Shown: positions 1 through 8,401 of the stretch, piece after piece
Position numbering within the stretch: position 1 is the stretch's first letter
Layout of the letters: each line of letters starts with the position of its first letter
Assembly (NCBI RefSeq): GCF_013415105.1
Contig: NZ_JACCDF010000001.1
Coordinates: 372,001-436,000 of the forward strand
DNA: 64,000 bases
Direction of reading: 5' to 3'
Source: Vreelandella salicampi
GTDB lineage: Bacteria; Pseudomonadota; Gammaproteobacteria; Pseudomonadales; Halomonadaceae
Position numbers and translations under genes: made by a program
The notes under the pieces: model-generated
What the model saw: the letters and a program-made list of their open reading frames with translations, nothing else
Databases searched by the model: none
Told to the model about the DNA's origin: nothing

Positions 1-1061
1 CCGGGCTTGCCATGACGCCAATCGACACCTTGGCCACGGCCCTGCGCCCGAGTGCGAGGCGATTCAGCTGTGGGGATGACACCCTGTTTGACCTCTGCCT
101 GCGCAACCGTGGGACTGACGAAGCCTGACCCGGCAGGCGAAGCACGACGACGCCGAGTTAGCGCGACCCAAAGCCCCGGTAATGCGGCGATCAGCACGAT
201 AACTCCGTAAGCCAGCGACACCGCCACGCCTTGGCTGGGCGCTAACCCCACCCACGCCCAGACGCTGGCTGCAGTGCCTTCGCGCAGCCCCCAGCCCGCC
301 ACGGAAAGCGGAATCAACATCGAAAGTAACAGCGGCGGCGCCAGCGCCAAGAGCACGCTGGCCGGCAGTTCCACACCGATTGCCCGCGCCGCACACACCA
401 TCACCAGGGCGTAGCTGAACACGATCATTAACGACGACGCTAGCTGCCAAGCCCATACCCCGCCATGCCAGAGTCCACGCTGAATATCTGCCCACAAAGC
501 GCTCGCCCAATCTGGCAGGTGTACCCGCTGCGGCATGACCGCCGCGATGAACACAACGCAAAGCGCCAGACTAACCGCGCCTGCCGCCAGCCAGAGATAG
601 CCGTTTTTTCCCAGCACCGCGTGCCATAAGGGCGCACTTACCAGCGCCAGCGCCGTTAATAGCCCCACGGCCAGCTGCCCTGAGGCGCGCTCGACAATCA
701 CCGCTCGCCAAGCGCTCCCACGCTTTGAGGTCTGCTGCGCGTGGCGCAACGCGCGCCCGGCATCCCCCAGCACGCCGCCAGGCAACACCTGATTGATGAA
801 AAGTGACAGGTAATATTCCGCCACCGCGTAGCGGTAGCGCAGCGGCACGCCGACCAACCCCGCCGTTAGGCGCCAGCGCCAAGCACACAGCAGCACCTGC
901 AAGACGCTAATCGCCAACCCCAGCACAAGCCAGGGCAGCGAAAACGCCTGTACCTCACGAATAATCGCGCGCGGGTCGAGCAAAATCGCCACGGCCAACA
1001 AAACGGCGGCGCTGATCGCTAGTCGCTTCACAACTGCCGTTTGGATCGCGCGACTACCCAT
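1..1061 (-). CDS. LPG synthase TM / YbhN-family membrane protein (partial, cut by left edge)
   Basis: The frame is open to base 1, so the C-terminus is missing; 353 codons are visible. The ATG at 1061 overlaps the stop of the upstream glycosyltransferase by 8 bases, which implies translational coupling. The visible protein is mostly hydrophobic with several likely membrane spans. Residues 88-103 (FINQVLPGGVLGDAGR) match the signature of the lysylphosphatidylglycerol synthase TM / AglD-YbhN family (PF03706). Characterised members flip or modify lipids, but the soluble aminoacyl-transfer domain of true MprF proteins cannot be seen here. Family length is usually 310-350 residues, so the whole membrane domain is probably present and a hydrophilic Arg-rich tail continues past the edge. 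It is the last visible gene of a minus-strand operon; a role in moving or anchoring the lipid product of that operon is inference. Confidence 0.85.
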   Translation of the reverse strand, partial: MGSRAIQTAVVKRLAISAAVLLAVAILLDPRAIIREVQAFSLPWLVLGLAISVLQVLLCAWRWRLTAGLVGVPLRYRYAVAEYYLSLFINQVLPGGVLGDAGRALRHAQQTSKRGSAWRAVIVERASGQLAVGLLTALALVSAPLWHAVLGKNGYLWLAAGAVSLALCVVFIAAVMPQRVHLPDWASALWADIQRGLWHGGVWAWQLASSLMIVFSYALVMVCAARAIGVELPASVLLALAPPLLLSMLIPLSVAGWGLREGTAASVWAWVGLAPSQGVAVSLAYGVIVLIAALPGLWVALTRRRRASPAGSGFVSPTVAQAEVKQGVIPTAESPRTRAQGRGQGVDWRHGKP

Positions 1062-2982
1062 GGGCAGGCCTCGCCCACATATCCCGATGAACGACAACAG
1101 CGCCAAGCTCACCGGCGTTCACCTGCGCCAAACGCTGGGTGCGCCAGGCGTCAATCCGCTCATGCGCCTCTGGGGCCTGTTCTATTGCCGCTTGCGCCCA
1201 GCCCTCGATTAGCGGGTGAAGCAGGGCGGTGTGTTCGGCTTGGCCCGCTGTAAGCCGCCAGGGCGATTCAGCTTCTTCTACGTCAAAACCAGCAGCGTTG
1301 AGGCGCGTTACCAGCTCAAAATGGGCACGCCCGCCGAGTGCGGCACCGAAGCCTTTATCGCGCAGCTGATGGGCATTAAACAACGCATGAATATACGCGT
1401 CGTCGGGGTCATGAAGTGGCGCATCGCGGGTATCGGTGAGGTGCCATTCACCGGTAACGCTAAGCGTGATCAACAGCGCCTGGCGATGCTCAGCGCAGCG
1501 CTCGACCAAAATGTCGAGCCACTCGGCGGAGACAAGATCCAAAAGCGCCGAGGCGCTGATCAAATCCGCCTGTGCTGGCCAGCGTGAAGGGAGCTCGGTG
1601 AGCGAGCATGACCGTAATGTCAGCGTCACCGCCTGGTCGTCTTTATCGCGTAAGGTATTGCATCGCTGACCTGCCTGTTGCAACAGCGCCGGGTCATGGT
1701 CCATCAATTGCCAGTACTGTGGGCCATGCCAGTGATGCGCAAGAAAACACACGTTGCTGCCTCGCCCACAGCCAAGATCAACGAGCTCCATGGGGTAACG
1801 GCGCGCCGCCGGCCGCTCTGTCATCAACCATCTAGCCGCCAGGTCGACCAAGTGCTGGCTGCGAGCCTCGGCATCCACTGGCTCGCGCAGAGCGAGCCAA
1901 TCGGCGGCGAAATGGCTGCCCGGCGGCGAAGGTTGCAAAATTCGGGCAAACTGCTCACCCGCCGCTTGCCAATCGTTTAGCTGCTCGCGTGCCTGCCTAG
2001 CTCCTTGGCGAAGGCGCTCGCGCAGCATAGGTTCGGTCATAAAGCGTGTCAGCGCAGCGGTTAACGCCTCGCTATCCCCGGGGGGCACTTTCAGCCCGGC
2101 CGCATCCGGTAAGGTGTCATTTAGCGCGCCCCCCGTTGTCGTGATCACCGGTAAGCCTCGCGCCAGTGCTTCTGTCACCACCATGCCATAGCCTTCATAC
2201 CAGGACGGCAACACCAGGACGTCGGCTCGCTGGTAAGCGGCCTCAAGCTCGGCGCTATCGCATTCGCCATGTAAGCGTAGCGAGGCGGTAAGCTCATGCT
2301 CACCGATTAGCGTCACCACGCGCTTTGCAAATTCTGGGTCGCGCGCGTCACTGCCGTAGCAGTCGCACTGCCAGTCAAGGTGCGACAGCGGCCCAAGCGC
2401 TTTGGCCAAGATATCCTGGCCTTTACGCGGCGTGACGGTGGCAACGCAAAGTAGGTTCAAAGGCCCGTCGCGCGTGGGCTCACTTAACGGCGCCAGCGCG
2501 ACGCCGGGTTCCACTACGTTAATGGGCGCCAGTTTAACCCCCATCTCGACGGCCAGTATCTCTAGGCGGCGCCGAGTAAAGCGGCTGGTTACTATAAGGC
2601 GCGCCACCGCCGCCAGCGCGGCCATTTCCTTTTGGTGGAACTGCGCTTGTTGGGCCGCTGTAAGCGCCTGCTCATCGCCCAGCGGATGATGGACCAATGC
2701 GGTGATATCGAGCCGCACGTGATGGCGTGCCACCACCCCGGGCAGTGCGCCCATAGCAAGGCCGTCGAGAATCACTCGGCTACCATCGGGCTGAGCCGCT
2801 AAGGCAGCGTCTAACGCGCGTTTTGCCTTTCCGTCCGCGTCAGGAAAACGACCTTCAAGCCCCACCACGTCTATCTGCCATCCGACCTTGCGCAGCGCAT
2901 GGGCAATGTGGGCATCGTACAGATAGCCGCCGGTGCGCTGGCCCGGATCACCAGCGACAAGCAAGGTCAAGCGCTGGTTCAC
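1054..2982 (-). CDS. Glycosyltransferase family 4 fused to a SAM-dependent methyltransferase
   Basis: A 642-residue two-domain protein. Residues 1-350 form a GT-B glycosyltransferase of family 4: an N-terminal Rossmann half (LLVAGDPGQRTGGYL), a second-half segment VTPRKGQDIL (about 183-192), and the donor-binding EX7E pair at Glu263 and Glu271 in EGYGMVVTEAL. After a linker, residues 370-640 carry a class I methyltransferase fold with motif I VDLGCGRGSN at 401-410. GT4 enzymes usually have about 350-400 residues, so this is a true fusion, suggesting that sugar transfer and methylation act on the same product. Translation starts at GTG 2982, which overlaps the stop of the preceding PTPS-like gene (GTGA), and the 3' end overlaps the next membrane gene. 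Acceptor and donor cannot be read from sequence. Confidence 0.88.
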   Translation of the reverse strand: MNQRLTLLVAGDPGQRTGGYLYDAHIAHALRKVGWQIDVVGLEGRFPDADGKAKRALDAALAAQPDGSRVILDGLAMGALPGVVARHHVRLDITALVHHPLGDEQALTAAQQAQFHQKEMAALAAVARLIVTSRFTRRRLEILAVEMGVKLAPINVVEPGVALAPLSEPTRDGPLNLLCVATVTPRKGQDILAKALGPLSHLDWQCDCYGSDARDPEFAKRVVTLIGEHELTASLRLHGECDSAELEAAYQRADVLVLPSWYEGYGMVVTEALARGLPVITTTGGALNDTLPDAAGLKVPPGDSEALTAALTRFMTEPMLRERLRQGARQAREQLNDWQAAGEQFARILQPSPPGSHFAADWLALREPVDAEARSQHLVDLAARWLMTERPAARRYPMELVDLGCGRGSNVCFLAHHWHGPQYWQLMDHDPALLQQAGQRCNTLRDKDDQAVTLTLRSCSLTELPSRWPAQADLISASALLDLVSAEWLDILVERCAEHRQALLITLSVTGEWHLTDTRDAPLHDPDDAYIHALFNAHQLRDKGFGAALGGRAHFELVTRLNAAGFDVEEAESPWRLTAGQAEHTALLHPLIEGWAQAAIEQAPEAHERIDAWRTQRLAQVNAGELGAVVVHRDMWARPAHG

Positions 2983-3377
2983 AGCGCGCCCTCATAGCTT
3001 GCCCAAGCGATGTGCGACTCGTGGAGTTTAACTTCCACTCGCTCGATGCCCTTTGCCGTTTCGCCTAGCTCGCCTTGCTGAATTGCCACGGCAATACGGT
3101 CAAAAATCACCTTGGCCATGAACTCGGTCGTGGTGTTGTGCCCGTTAAGCGACTCCACTTCGTCTAGGTTGCGGTAGTTGTAGTCGGCCAACATCGCTTT
3201 GAGGGATTCGCTCGCCAGGCCGATATCGATCACCAGGCCATCGCTATCGAGCTCGGGGCGCTGAAAGGCAACGTCCACCACGTACGTAGCGCCGTGCATT
3301 TGCTGCGCGGGGCCGAACACCTCGCCGTTGAAGCTATGAGCGATCATTAAATGATCACGAACGCAAAGACGGTACAT
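2979..3377 (-). CDS. PTPS/QueD-fold protein with degenerate active site
   Basis: A 132-residue protein of the 6-pyruvoyl-tetrahydropterin synthase / 6-carboxytetrahydropterin synthase fold. The family layout is recognisable: AHSF (His14), MHGATY (27-32), GLVIDI (47-52), ADYNYRNL (64-71), NTTTEF (81-86) and the late HES segment. Classical enzymes bind Zn with one early His plus an HGH motif, and use a Cys shortly before that motif and a DH pair later. Here HGH reads HGA (Ala30), no Cys precedes it, and DH reads DY (Asp65-Tyr66). Ordinary QueD or PTPS chemistry is therefore doubtful. The start at 3377 has a clear AAAGGAG six to seven bases upstream. It lies 49 bases after the dehydrogenase gene and overlaps the GT4 fusion start. 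Confidence 0.8.
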   Translation of the reverse strand: MYRLCVRDHLMIAHSFNGEVFGPAQQMHGATYVVDVAFQRPELDSDGLVIDIGLASESLKAMLADYNYRNLDEVESLNGHNTTTEFMAKVIFDRIAVAIQQGELGETAKGIERVEVKLHESHIAWASYEGAL

Positions 3378-3426
3378 AAAAGCTCCTTTTTCAATCAGTT
3401 ACGTGTCGCTCAATCACGTATTTCGT

Positions 3427-4404
3427 TTAATACCGTATCCGGTGGCAGAGCACGCCGCTGTCTGGGGCAAAAATATCGGCCGCCACGTGGGGCAAATCAG
3501 CAAAAGCGGATTCACCGCTAATCAGCACATCCAAGGCGGGGTCACTCAGCAGACGCAGCGCCAAACGAAGGCGCCGCTTAAAATCCCAACGTGGCTGTTG
3601 CTGCGGTGGCAGCCGGCCGACTTGGCTGGCGCGCAGGGTCAGCCGCTGCGAATGAAACGCGCCGCCGAGCGACACCGGAACGCTGCCCTCGCCATACCAG
3701 CTCATTTCGATGATGCGGCCTTCCATGCCAGCAAGCGAAAACGCTGTATTCAGCCCATCGCTGTGGCCGCTGGCATGAATCACAAGGTCCTGATCTGGCT
3801 GGGCGTTGTCGGGTAAGGCAAATGAAACGTTTAACGCCTCGGCCAGTGTTTGGCGTTGTGGGTTGGTATCCACCAACTGCACGTCGGTGCCGATGACGCG
3901 CTGGCAAAGGTACGCCACCAACGCTCCGACCACCCCGGCGCCGATAACCGTGATACGCTCACCCGGCAGTGGGCTTGCATCCCATACGCCGTTCACAGCG
4001 GTCTCCATGTTGGCTGCGAGGATAGCGCGCTCAACCGGGGTACCTTCAGGCAATACGTGCACCGCGCTGGCGGGAACGACGTAGCGGTCCTGGTGCGGAT
4101 AAAGACAAAAGACCGTCTTTCCTTTAAGCGCCGCAGGGCCGGCCACCACCTCACCGACGCTGCTGTAACCATATTTAACTGGCGCGGGGAAGTCGCCCTC
4201 CTGAAAAGGGGCGCGCATACGCCCATGCTCTGAGGTGGGTACGCGTCCATTAAAGACCAGCGATTCAGACCCGCGACTAATCCCGCTGAAGTGCGCTTTC
4301 ACTTCCACCGGCGCTTCGATATCTGATAATTGCAGCGGTGTTTGGCGCAGCTCCCCTTTGCCGGGAACGCTAAGCCAGAACGCCGTGGCACTTTGATTTG
4401 CCAT
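3427..4404 (-). CDS. MDR-superfamily (zinc alcohol dehydrogenase-like) oxidoreductase
   Basis: A 325-residue medium-chain dehydrogenase/reductase. The N-terminal GroES-like half contains FSGISRGSESLVF, where zinc alcohol dehydrogenases would have a catalytic Cys; none is visible, so this looks like a non-zinc member related to BchC-type dehydrogenases. The Rossmann half has the dinucleotide motif GAGVVG followed about 20 residues later by an acidic residue (QLVDTNP), which suggests NAD(H) preference. AAGGA precedes the ATG at 4404. It is the first gene of a minus-strand operon with the PTPS-like, GT4-methyltransferase and flippase-like genes, and is divergent from a CDP-alcohol phosphatidyltransferase. 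It probably oxidises or reduces an alcohol group of the pathway intermediate; the substrate is unknown. Confidence 0.82.
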   Translation of the reverse strand: MANQSATAFWLSVPGKGELRQTPLQLSDIEAPVEVKAHFSGISRGSESLVFNGRVPTSEHGRMRAPFQEGDFPAPVKYGYSSVGEVVAGPAALKGKTVFCLYPHQDRYVVPASAVHVLPEGTPVERAILAANMETAVNGVWDASPLPGERITVIGAGVVGALVAYLCQRVIGTDVQLVDTNPQRQTLAEALNVSFALPDNAQPDQDLVIHASGHSDGLNTAFSLAGMEGRIIEMSWYGEGSVPVSLGGAFHSQRLTLRASQVGRLPPQQQPRWDFKRRLRLALRLLSDPALDVLISGESAFADLPHVAADIFAPDSGVLCHRIRY

Positions 4405-4547
4405 GCATCATCCTTTCTTCATCAGCGTGTTTAGGTATTATTCCAACGTAAGCGACTTTGCTCGACAATGCCACCTTCTTCTACAAAAATGGTACAAAGA
4501 AGCAGCTTTGCAACAGTTTATCTCTATCGACCTTCGGGAGCGAAGCG

Positions 4548-5276
4548 ATGTTCCTGTATCGCAATGCCAACGCCACTTTAGCGCTGTCTAAGCGCCTGTA
4601 TACGACGGTGGAAGTGGTGCTCGTCGGCCTTGCGCTGGTGATGATGGGCCATGGGTTTCCCCGTCTTATACAAGGCGCTGGAGAGTGGCTTGTGGCGCTT
4701 CTGGTTTATCTCTTGATCGGGGCGTGTATTGTGCGCTTCTGGCCGCACGGCGCGTTAGGATGGGCCAACCGCGTCACGCTGGTGCGCAGTGCGCTGGTAG
4801 CCCTTATCGCCGGTGGGCTTATCACCAATGTCTCAACCGTTGGCCAATGGCAATGGTTAGGCATCGCCGCCACTGCCCTGCTGCTCGATGGTGTCGATGG
4901 CTTTGTCGCGCGTAGAGCCCACTGCCAATCCGACTTCGGCGCACGCTTTGATATGGAGCTGGATGCCCTGCTGATTCTGCTGCTTTGCCTTGCGCTTCTC
5001 ACAACCGCCGAGCTCGGCCCCTGGGTATTGTTGATCGGGGCGATGCGCTACGGCTTTGTGCTTGCCAGCGGTGTTTATCCGTGGCTGAAAGCGCCGCTTT
5101 TCGCCAGCTGGCGACGCAAAGCGGTATGTGTCTGGCAGGTAAGTGCGTTGCTGCTAGCGTTAGCCCCGCTCACCCCAAGCGGGGTATCTGCGTTACTCGC
5201 CCTCAGCGCGCTCATCACACTGTTTTACTCCTTCGGTGTAGATGTGTGGTGGCTTTATCGTAGCCCCCGCGTTTAG
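4548..5276 (+). CDS. CDP-alcohol phosphatidyltransferase family protein
   Basis: An integral membrane enzyme of 242 residues. The full CDP-alcohol phosphotransferase signature DGx2ARx8Gx3Dx3D is present at residues 117-139 (Asp117, Gly118, Ala121, Arg122, Gly131, Asp135, Asp139). Hydrophobic spans lie before and after it. Members transfer a phosphoalcohol between CDP-alcohol and an acceptor alcohol in the membrane; the alcohol here is not evident and the protein is not clearly PgsA or PssA. An in-frame ATG at 4458 exists, but the ATG at 4548 follows CGGGAG at good spacing, so the shorter start is preferred. It is divergent from the dehydrogenase-PTPS-GT4 operon across a 143-base gap and probably belongs to the same pathway. 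Confidence 0.85.
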   Translation: MFLYRNANATLALSKRLYTTVEVVLVGLALVMMGHGFPRLIQGAGEWLVALLVYLLIGACIVRFWPHGALGWANRVTLVRSALVALIAGGLITNVSTVGQWQWLGIAATALLLDGVDGFVARRAHCQSDFGARFDMELDALLILLLCLALLTTAELGPWVLLIGAMRYGFVLASGVYPWLKAPLFASWRRKAVCVWQVSALLLALAPLTPSGVSALLALSALITLFYSFGVDVWWLYRSPRV

Positions 5277-5390
5277 ACCGATTGGCACGCTCTCTGCATT
5301 ACTCTTCACATACGCTCAATATCTCTCCATATACGCTTCATACACTCTTCATAAAGTATGCCAGCAAAGCCGCGTGTTACCGGAGCCTTT

Positions 5391-7163
5391 ATGCCCATGC
5401 CAACGCCACTGCCGTTTACCCCGTCTTACACTACCCCGCTTGACGCTGATGCCTTCCAAGCCCGCGCGCATCGGCACTTGAGCTGTCTCTACGGTGAGCG
5501 CGCCGACGAAGTGATGCGCCGACTGTTAACACTTCTCGCGCACCAGGGCCCGTATCATGCGCCACCGTCGCAAAATGCCTCCGATATACCGCTTTGGAAC
5601 GAATGCGACCAGTGGCTGATTACCTACGGCAACAGCCTTGTTGACGGTGATGCGCCACCGCTTAGCGTACTCACGGATTTTTTGGCTAAACACTTAACGG
5701 ACACTTTCAGCGGCGTGCACCTGCTACCGTTTTTCCCTTGGAGCAGCGATGACGGCTTTTCGGTAATTCATTACCTCGAGGTGGACCCAGCCCTTGGGGA
5801 TTGGCCGCAGGTTCGTGCGCTTTGTCAATACGGCGACTTGGCGGTGGATCTCGTGCTCAACCACGTATCGCGTGAGTCGCTTTGGTTTGTGGATTACCTT
5901 TCTGGCAGCCAACCGGGGCGCGATTACTTTATCGAAATGGACCCAGAAACCGATCTCTCTGCCGTGGTTCGTCCGCGAAGCTCACCGCTATTGGTGCCTA
6001 TATCGACGCGGCGCGGCACGCGCTATCTATGGGCGACGTTTTCCGAAGACCAGATCGATCTCAACTTTGCCAACCCGGATGTGCTGCTGGAATTTGTCGG
6101 CATTCTGCTGTTTTATCTGCAGCAGGGGGCGCGGGTAATTCGCCTCGATGCGATTGCCTATCTGTGGAAAAAAGTCGGCACACCGAGCATTCACCTGCCG
6201 GAAACCCACGAAATCGTGCGCCTTTTGCGCGCGGTGGTAGACCACATCGCCCCAGGGACGCTACTGCTCACCGAAACCAACGTGCCGCATGAAGAAAACA
6301 TCAGCTACTTCGGCGCTGACAAAGCCCACATGGTGTATCAATTCCCGCTGCCGCCGCTTCTGCTGCATACGCTGACCAGCGGCGAGGCGGGTACTCTGGC
6401 CGCTTGGCTGACGAGCTTGCCCGAGCTTTCACCGGGGTGTCGCTTTCTCAACTTTACCGCTAGCCACGACGGCATTGGCGTACGACCGTTGGAAGGCTGG
6501 CTGGCGGCGCACGATGTAGAGGCATTGACGGAGTTGATGCACCGTTTTGGCGGCTTTGTCAGCATGCGCCGTCAACCAGATGGCAGCGATTCACCGTATG
6601 AAATCAACATCACCTGGTTTGACGCCATGAAAGGCACGCGACGCGGTGTCGATCACTGGCAGGTGCCGCGCTTTCTCTGCGGCCAGCAGCTGATGTTGGG
6701 CCTGCAAGGCATCCCCGCTGTTTACGTGCATACCCTGACCGGCACGTTGAACGACTTAGAAGGCGTGGAGCGCAGTGGACGGCTACGTTCCATCAACCGC
6801 CGCCGCTGGCAACGTGACGAGCTTGAGCGCTTATTGGAAACCGCCAGCACCACCACCCACGACGTCTTTTTTGCGCTCAAAACGCTGCTGGACATTCGTC
6901 GGCAGGAACCGTGTTTTCACCCCGACGCGGCTCAGCGCGTGTTAGAAACGCCGACCGAGATGTTGGCCTTTGAGCGCGGCCCGCTGCGTGACGGTCGCCG
7001 TCTGATAGCGATTCACAACGTCACGGATACCCCACAGCCGCTGGCTGCGCTTGCCAGTGCGCTGGGCGATGTGTCTTGGCCGGATATTGTGACGCGCAAA
7101 ACCTGGGCGGCGGCAGATTCCCTGCCGCCTTATGGGGTGCTGTGGCTGGTTAGCGACGAATAA
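5391..7163 (+). CDS. GH13 subfamily 18 glycoside phosphorylase, probably glucosylglycerate phosphorylase
   Basis: A 590-residue alpha-amylase-superfamily protein of the sucrose phosphorylase type (GH13_18). Visible active-site elements are the nucleophile Asp253 in RLDAIAYLW, the acid/base Glu295 in LLTETNVPHEEN, and the transition-state Asp360 in NFTASHDGIG. GH13_18 enzymes reversibly phosphorolyse alpha-glucosides to glucose 1-phosphate. The neighbours at 7181-9336 make glucosylglycerate, so glucosylglycerate is the best guess for the substrate rather than sucrose; this assignment is from context. An upstream in-frame ATG at 5358 lacks a ribosome binding site, whereas ATG 5391 follows CGGAG five bases away. 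The gene converges on the synthase gene with only 17 bases between stops and may be its catabolic counterpart. Confidence 0.85.
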   Translation: MPMPTPLPFTPSYTTPLDADAFQARAHRHLSCLYGERADEVMRRLLTLLAHQGPYHAPPSQNASDIPLWNECDQWLITYGNSLVDGDAPPLSVLTDFLAKHLTDTFSGVHLLPFFPWSSDDGFSVIHYLEVDPALGDWPQVRALCQYGDLAVDLVLNHVSRESLWFVDYLSGSQPGRDYFIEMDPETDLSAVVRPRSSPLLVPISTRRGTRYLWATFSEDQIDLNFANPDVLLEFVGILLFYLQQGARVIRLDAIAYLWKKVGTPSIHLPETHEIVRLLRAVVDHIAPGTLLLTETNVPHEENISYFGADKAHMVYQFPLPPLLLHTLTSGEAGTLAAWLTSLPELSPGCRFLNFTASHDGIGVRPLEGWLAAHDVEALTELMHRFGGFVSMRRQPDGSDSPYEINITWFDAMKGTRRGVDHWQVPRFLCGQQLMLGLQGIPAVYVHTLTGTLNDLEGVERSGRLRSINRRRWQRDELERLLETASTTTHDVFFALKTLLDIRRQEPCFHPDAAQRVLETPTEMLAFERGPLRDGRRLIAIHNVTDTPQPLAALASALGDVSWPDIVTRKTWAAADSLPPYGVLWLVSDE

Positions 7164-7180
7164 AAGGCCTACGCTCGCGT

Positions 7181-8401
7181 TTAGACATCGCCTTGATTGT
7201 CCGCTTCCACCGCGGCGTGCATGCGCTCGGGCAGGTCGGGAATCGCCGCCCGCACGCGGTTCCAGCTGGGTATAAAAGGCCGCTCGCCGGGGTTCTCCAG
7301 GAAGGTGTTGCCCGCCTCTAGCAAGTTGGCAGCGAAAAGCTCCACGGCGCGCTCCTCGGCGTGGCGGTCAAGGCTTAGCCCGTTCATTACTGCATCGTGA
7401 TCGTAGGCTTCGATCAAATCCAGCGCCAGCCGGTAGTAGGTCGCTTTTAGGGTGCGAAACCCCTCCGCGCTGAACGTCACGCCCTGGGTCGCCAGCTTAC
7501 GGTAGAGCGCCTTGGCAATATCCAAACTCATACGGTTCAGCCCGGCGGTGGCGTCTTCCTCCGACACCGGCTGATGCTTGTGGTCGTAGGCATCGGCGAT
7601 ATCCACCTGGCACAGCCGCTTGGTCGAGTAATTGCGGTGCACCTCCGAAAGCACGCCGATTTCCAGCCCCCAATCGGCGGGAATACGGATGCCGTCCAGC
7701 ACCTCGGCGCGCATTGAGAACTCGCCCGAGAGCGCATAGCGAAAGCTATCCAGGTATTCAAGATACGGCAGCGGGCCGTAGATCTTTTTCAGCGCGCGCA
7801 AAAGCGGCGTAACCATTAGCCGGGAGACGCGGCCGTTGAGCTTGCCCTCGGCAATGCGTGGGTAGTAACCCTTGCAGAACTCGTAGTTAAAGTGCGGATG
7901 CGCTACCGGGTAGAACAGCCGCGCCAGCAAACCACGATCATAGGTGAGAATATCGCAGTCATGCAGCCCCACCACTTCGCCACGGCCTGACGCCTGGACA
8001 AAACCGGCGCAAAACCAGACGTTACGCCCTTTCCCCGGCTCGCGCGGCGAAAGTCCTTGGGCTTCCAACTCGTCATCCAGCGCGCGCAGCCGGGGGCCAT
8101 CGTTCCACAAAATTCGGTGGCGCTGCGGCAGGCGCGAGAAAAAATCCCGCGCGTGCAAAAACTGCTCGCGGTCGGCACGGTCCAGGCCAATCACCACTTC
8201 GGAAAGATAAGGTACCTGGGCAATTTCATTGACGATGTGGGCAAGCGCCGGCCCTTCCAGCTCCGAGTAGAGCGAGGGCAGAATCAAACTCATGGGACGT
8301 CGATGGCTGAAACGCACCAACTCCTCTTCCAGCGCGGCCACCGGGCGCCGGGTGAGGTTATGAAAGTCGGTGATAATCCCGTTTTGATGGAAATCGCTCA
8401 T
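7181..8401 (-). CDS. Glucosyl-3-phosphoglycerate synthase-like glycosyltransferase
   Basis: A 406-residue GT-A glycosyltransferase of the GT81 / GpgS-like type. It has the metal-binding DCD motif at residues 148-150 (GLHDCDILTYD) and the downstream GLEIGVLSEV segment typical of this family. GpgS transfers glucose from a nucleotide sugar to 3-phosphoglycerate; the mannosyl enzyme is the close alternative, but mannosyl-3-phosphoglycerate synthase usually belongs to a different family. The start at 8401 is set by GGAGG upstream and by a 4-base ATGA overlap with the phosphatase gene; a longer frame to 8494 runs into that gene. With the phosphatase it forms a two-gene unit for the compatible solute glucosylglycerate. 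Confidence 0.85.
   Translation of the reverse strand: MSDFHQNGIITDFHNLTRRPVAALEEELVRFSHRRPMSLILPSLYSELEGPALAHIVNEIAQVPYLSEVVIGLDRADREQFLHARDFFSRLPQRHRILWNDGPRLRALDDELEAQGLSPREPGKGRNVWFCAGFVQASGRGEVVGLHDCDILTYDRGLLARLFYPVAHPHFNYEFCKGYYPRIAEGKLNGRVSRLMVTPLLRALKKIYGPLPYLEYLDSFRYALSGEFSMRAEVLDGIRIPADWGLEIGVLSEVHRNYSTKRLCQVDIADAYDHKHQPVSEEDATAGLNRMSLDIAKALYRKLATQGVTFSAEGFRTLKATYYRLALDLIEAYDHDAVMNGLSLDRHAEERAVELFAANLLEAGNTFLENPGERPFIPSWNRVRAAIPDLPERMHAAVEADNQGDV

Noticed and set aside
64-888. Minus-strand open frames at 64-561 and 571-888
   Set aside because: They lie in another frame of the flippase-like membrane gene, which shows family motifs and a continuous frame to the left edge.
2979-3377. 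Calling the PTPS-like gene queD
   Set aside because: Zinc and catalytic residues are missing and the neighbours are not queuosine genes.
4458-4547. Longer N-terminus for the CDP-alcohol phosphatidyltransferase
   Set aside because: The extra 30 residues lack hydrophobic or family character and the internal ATG at 4548 has the better ribosome binding site.
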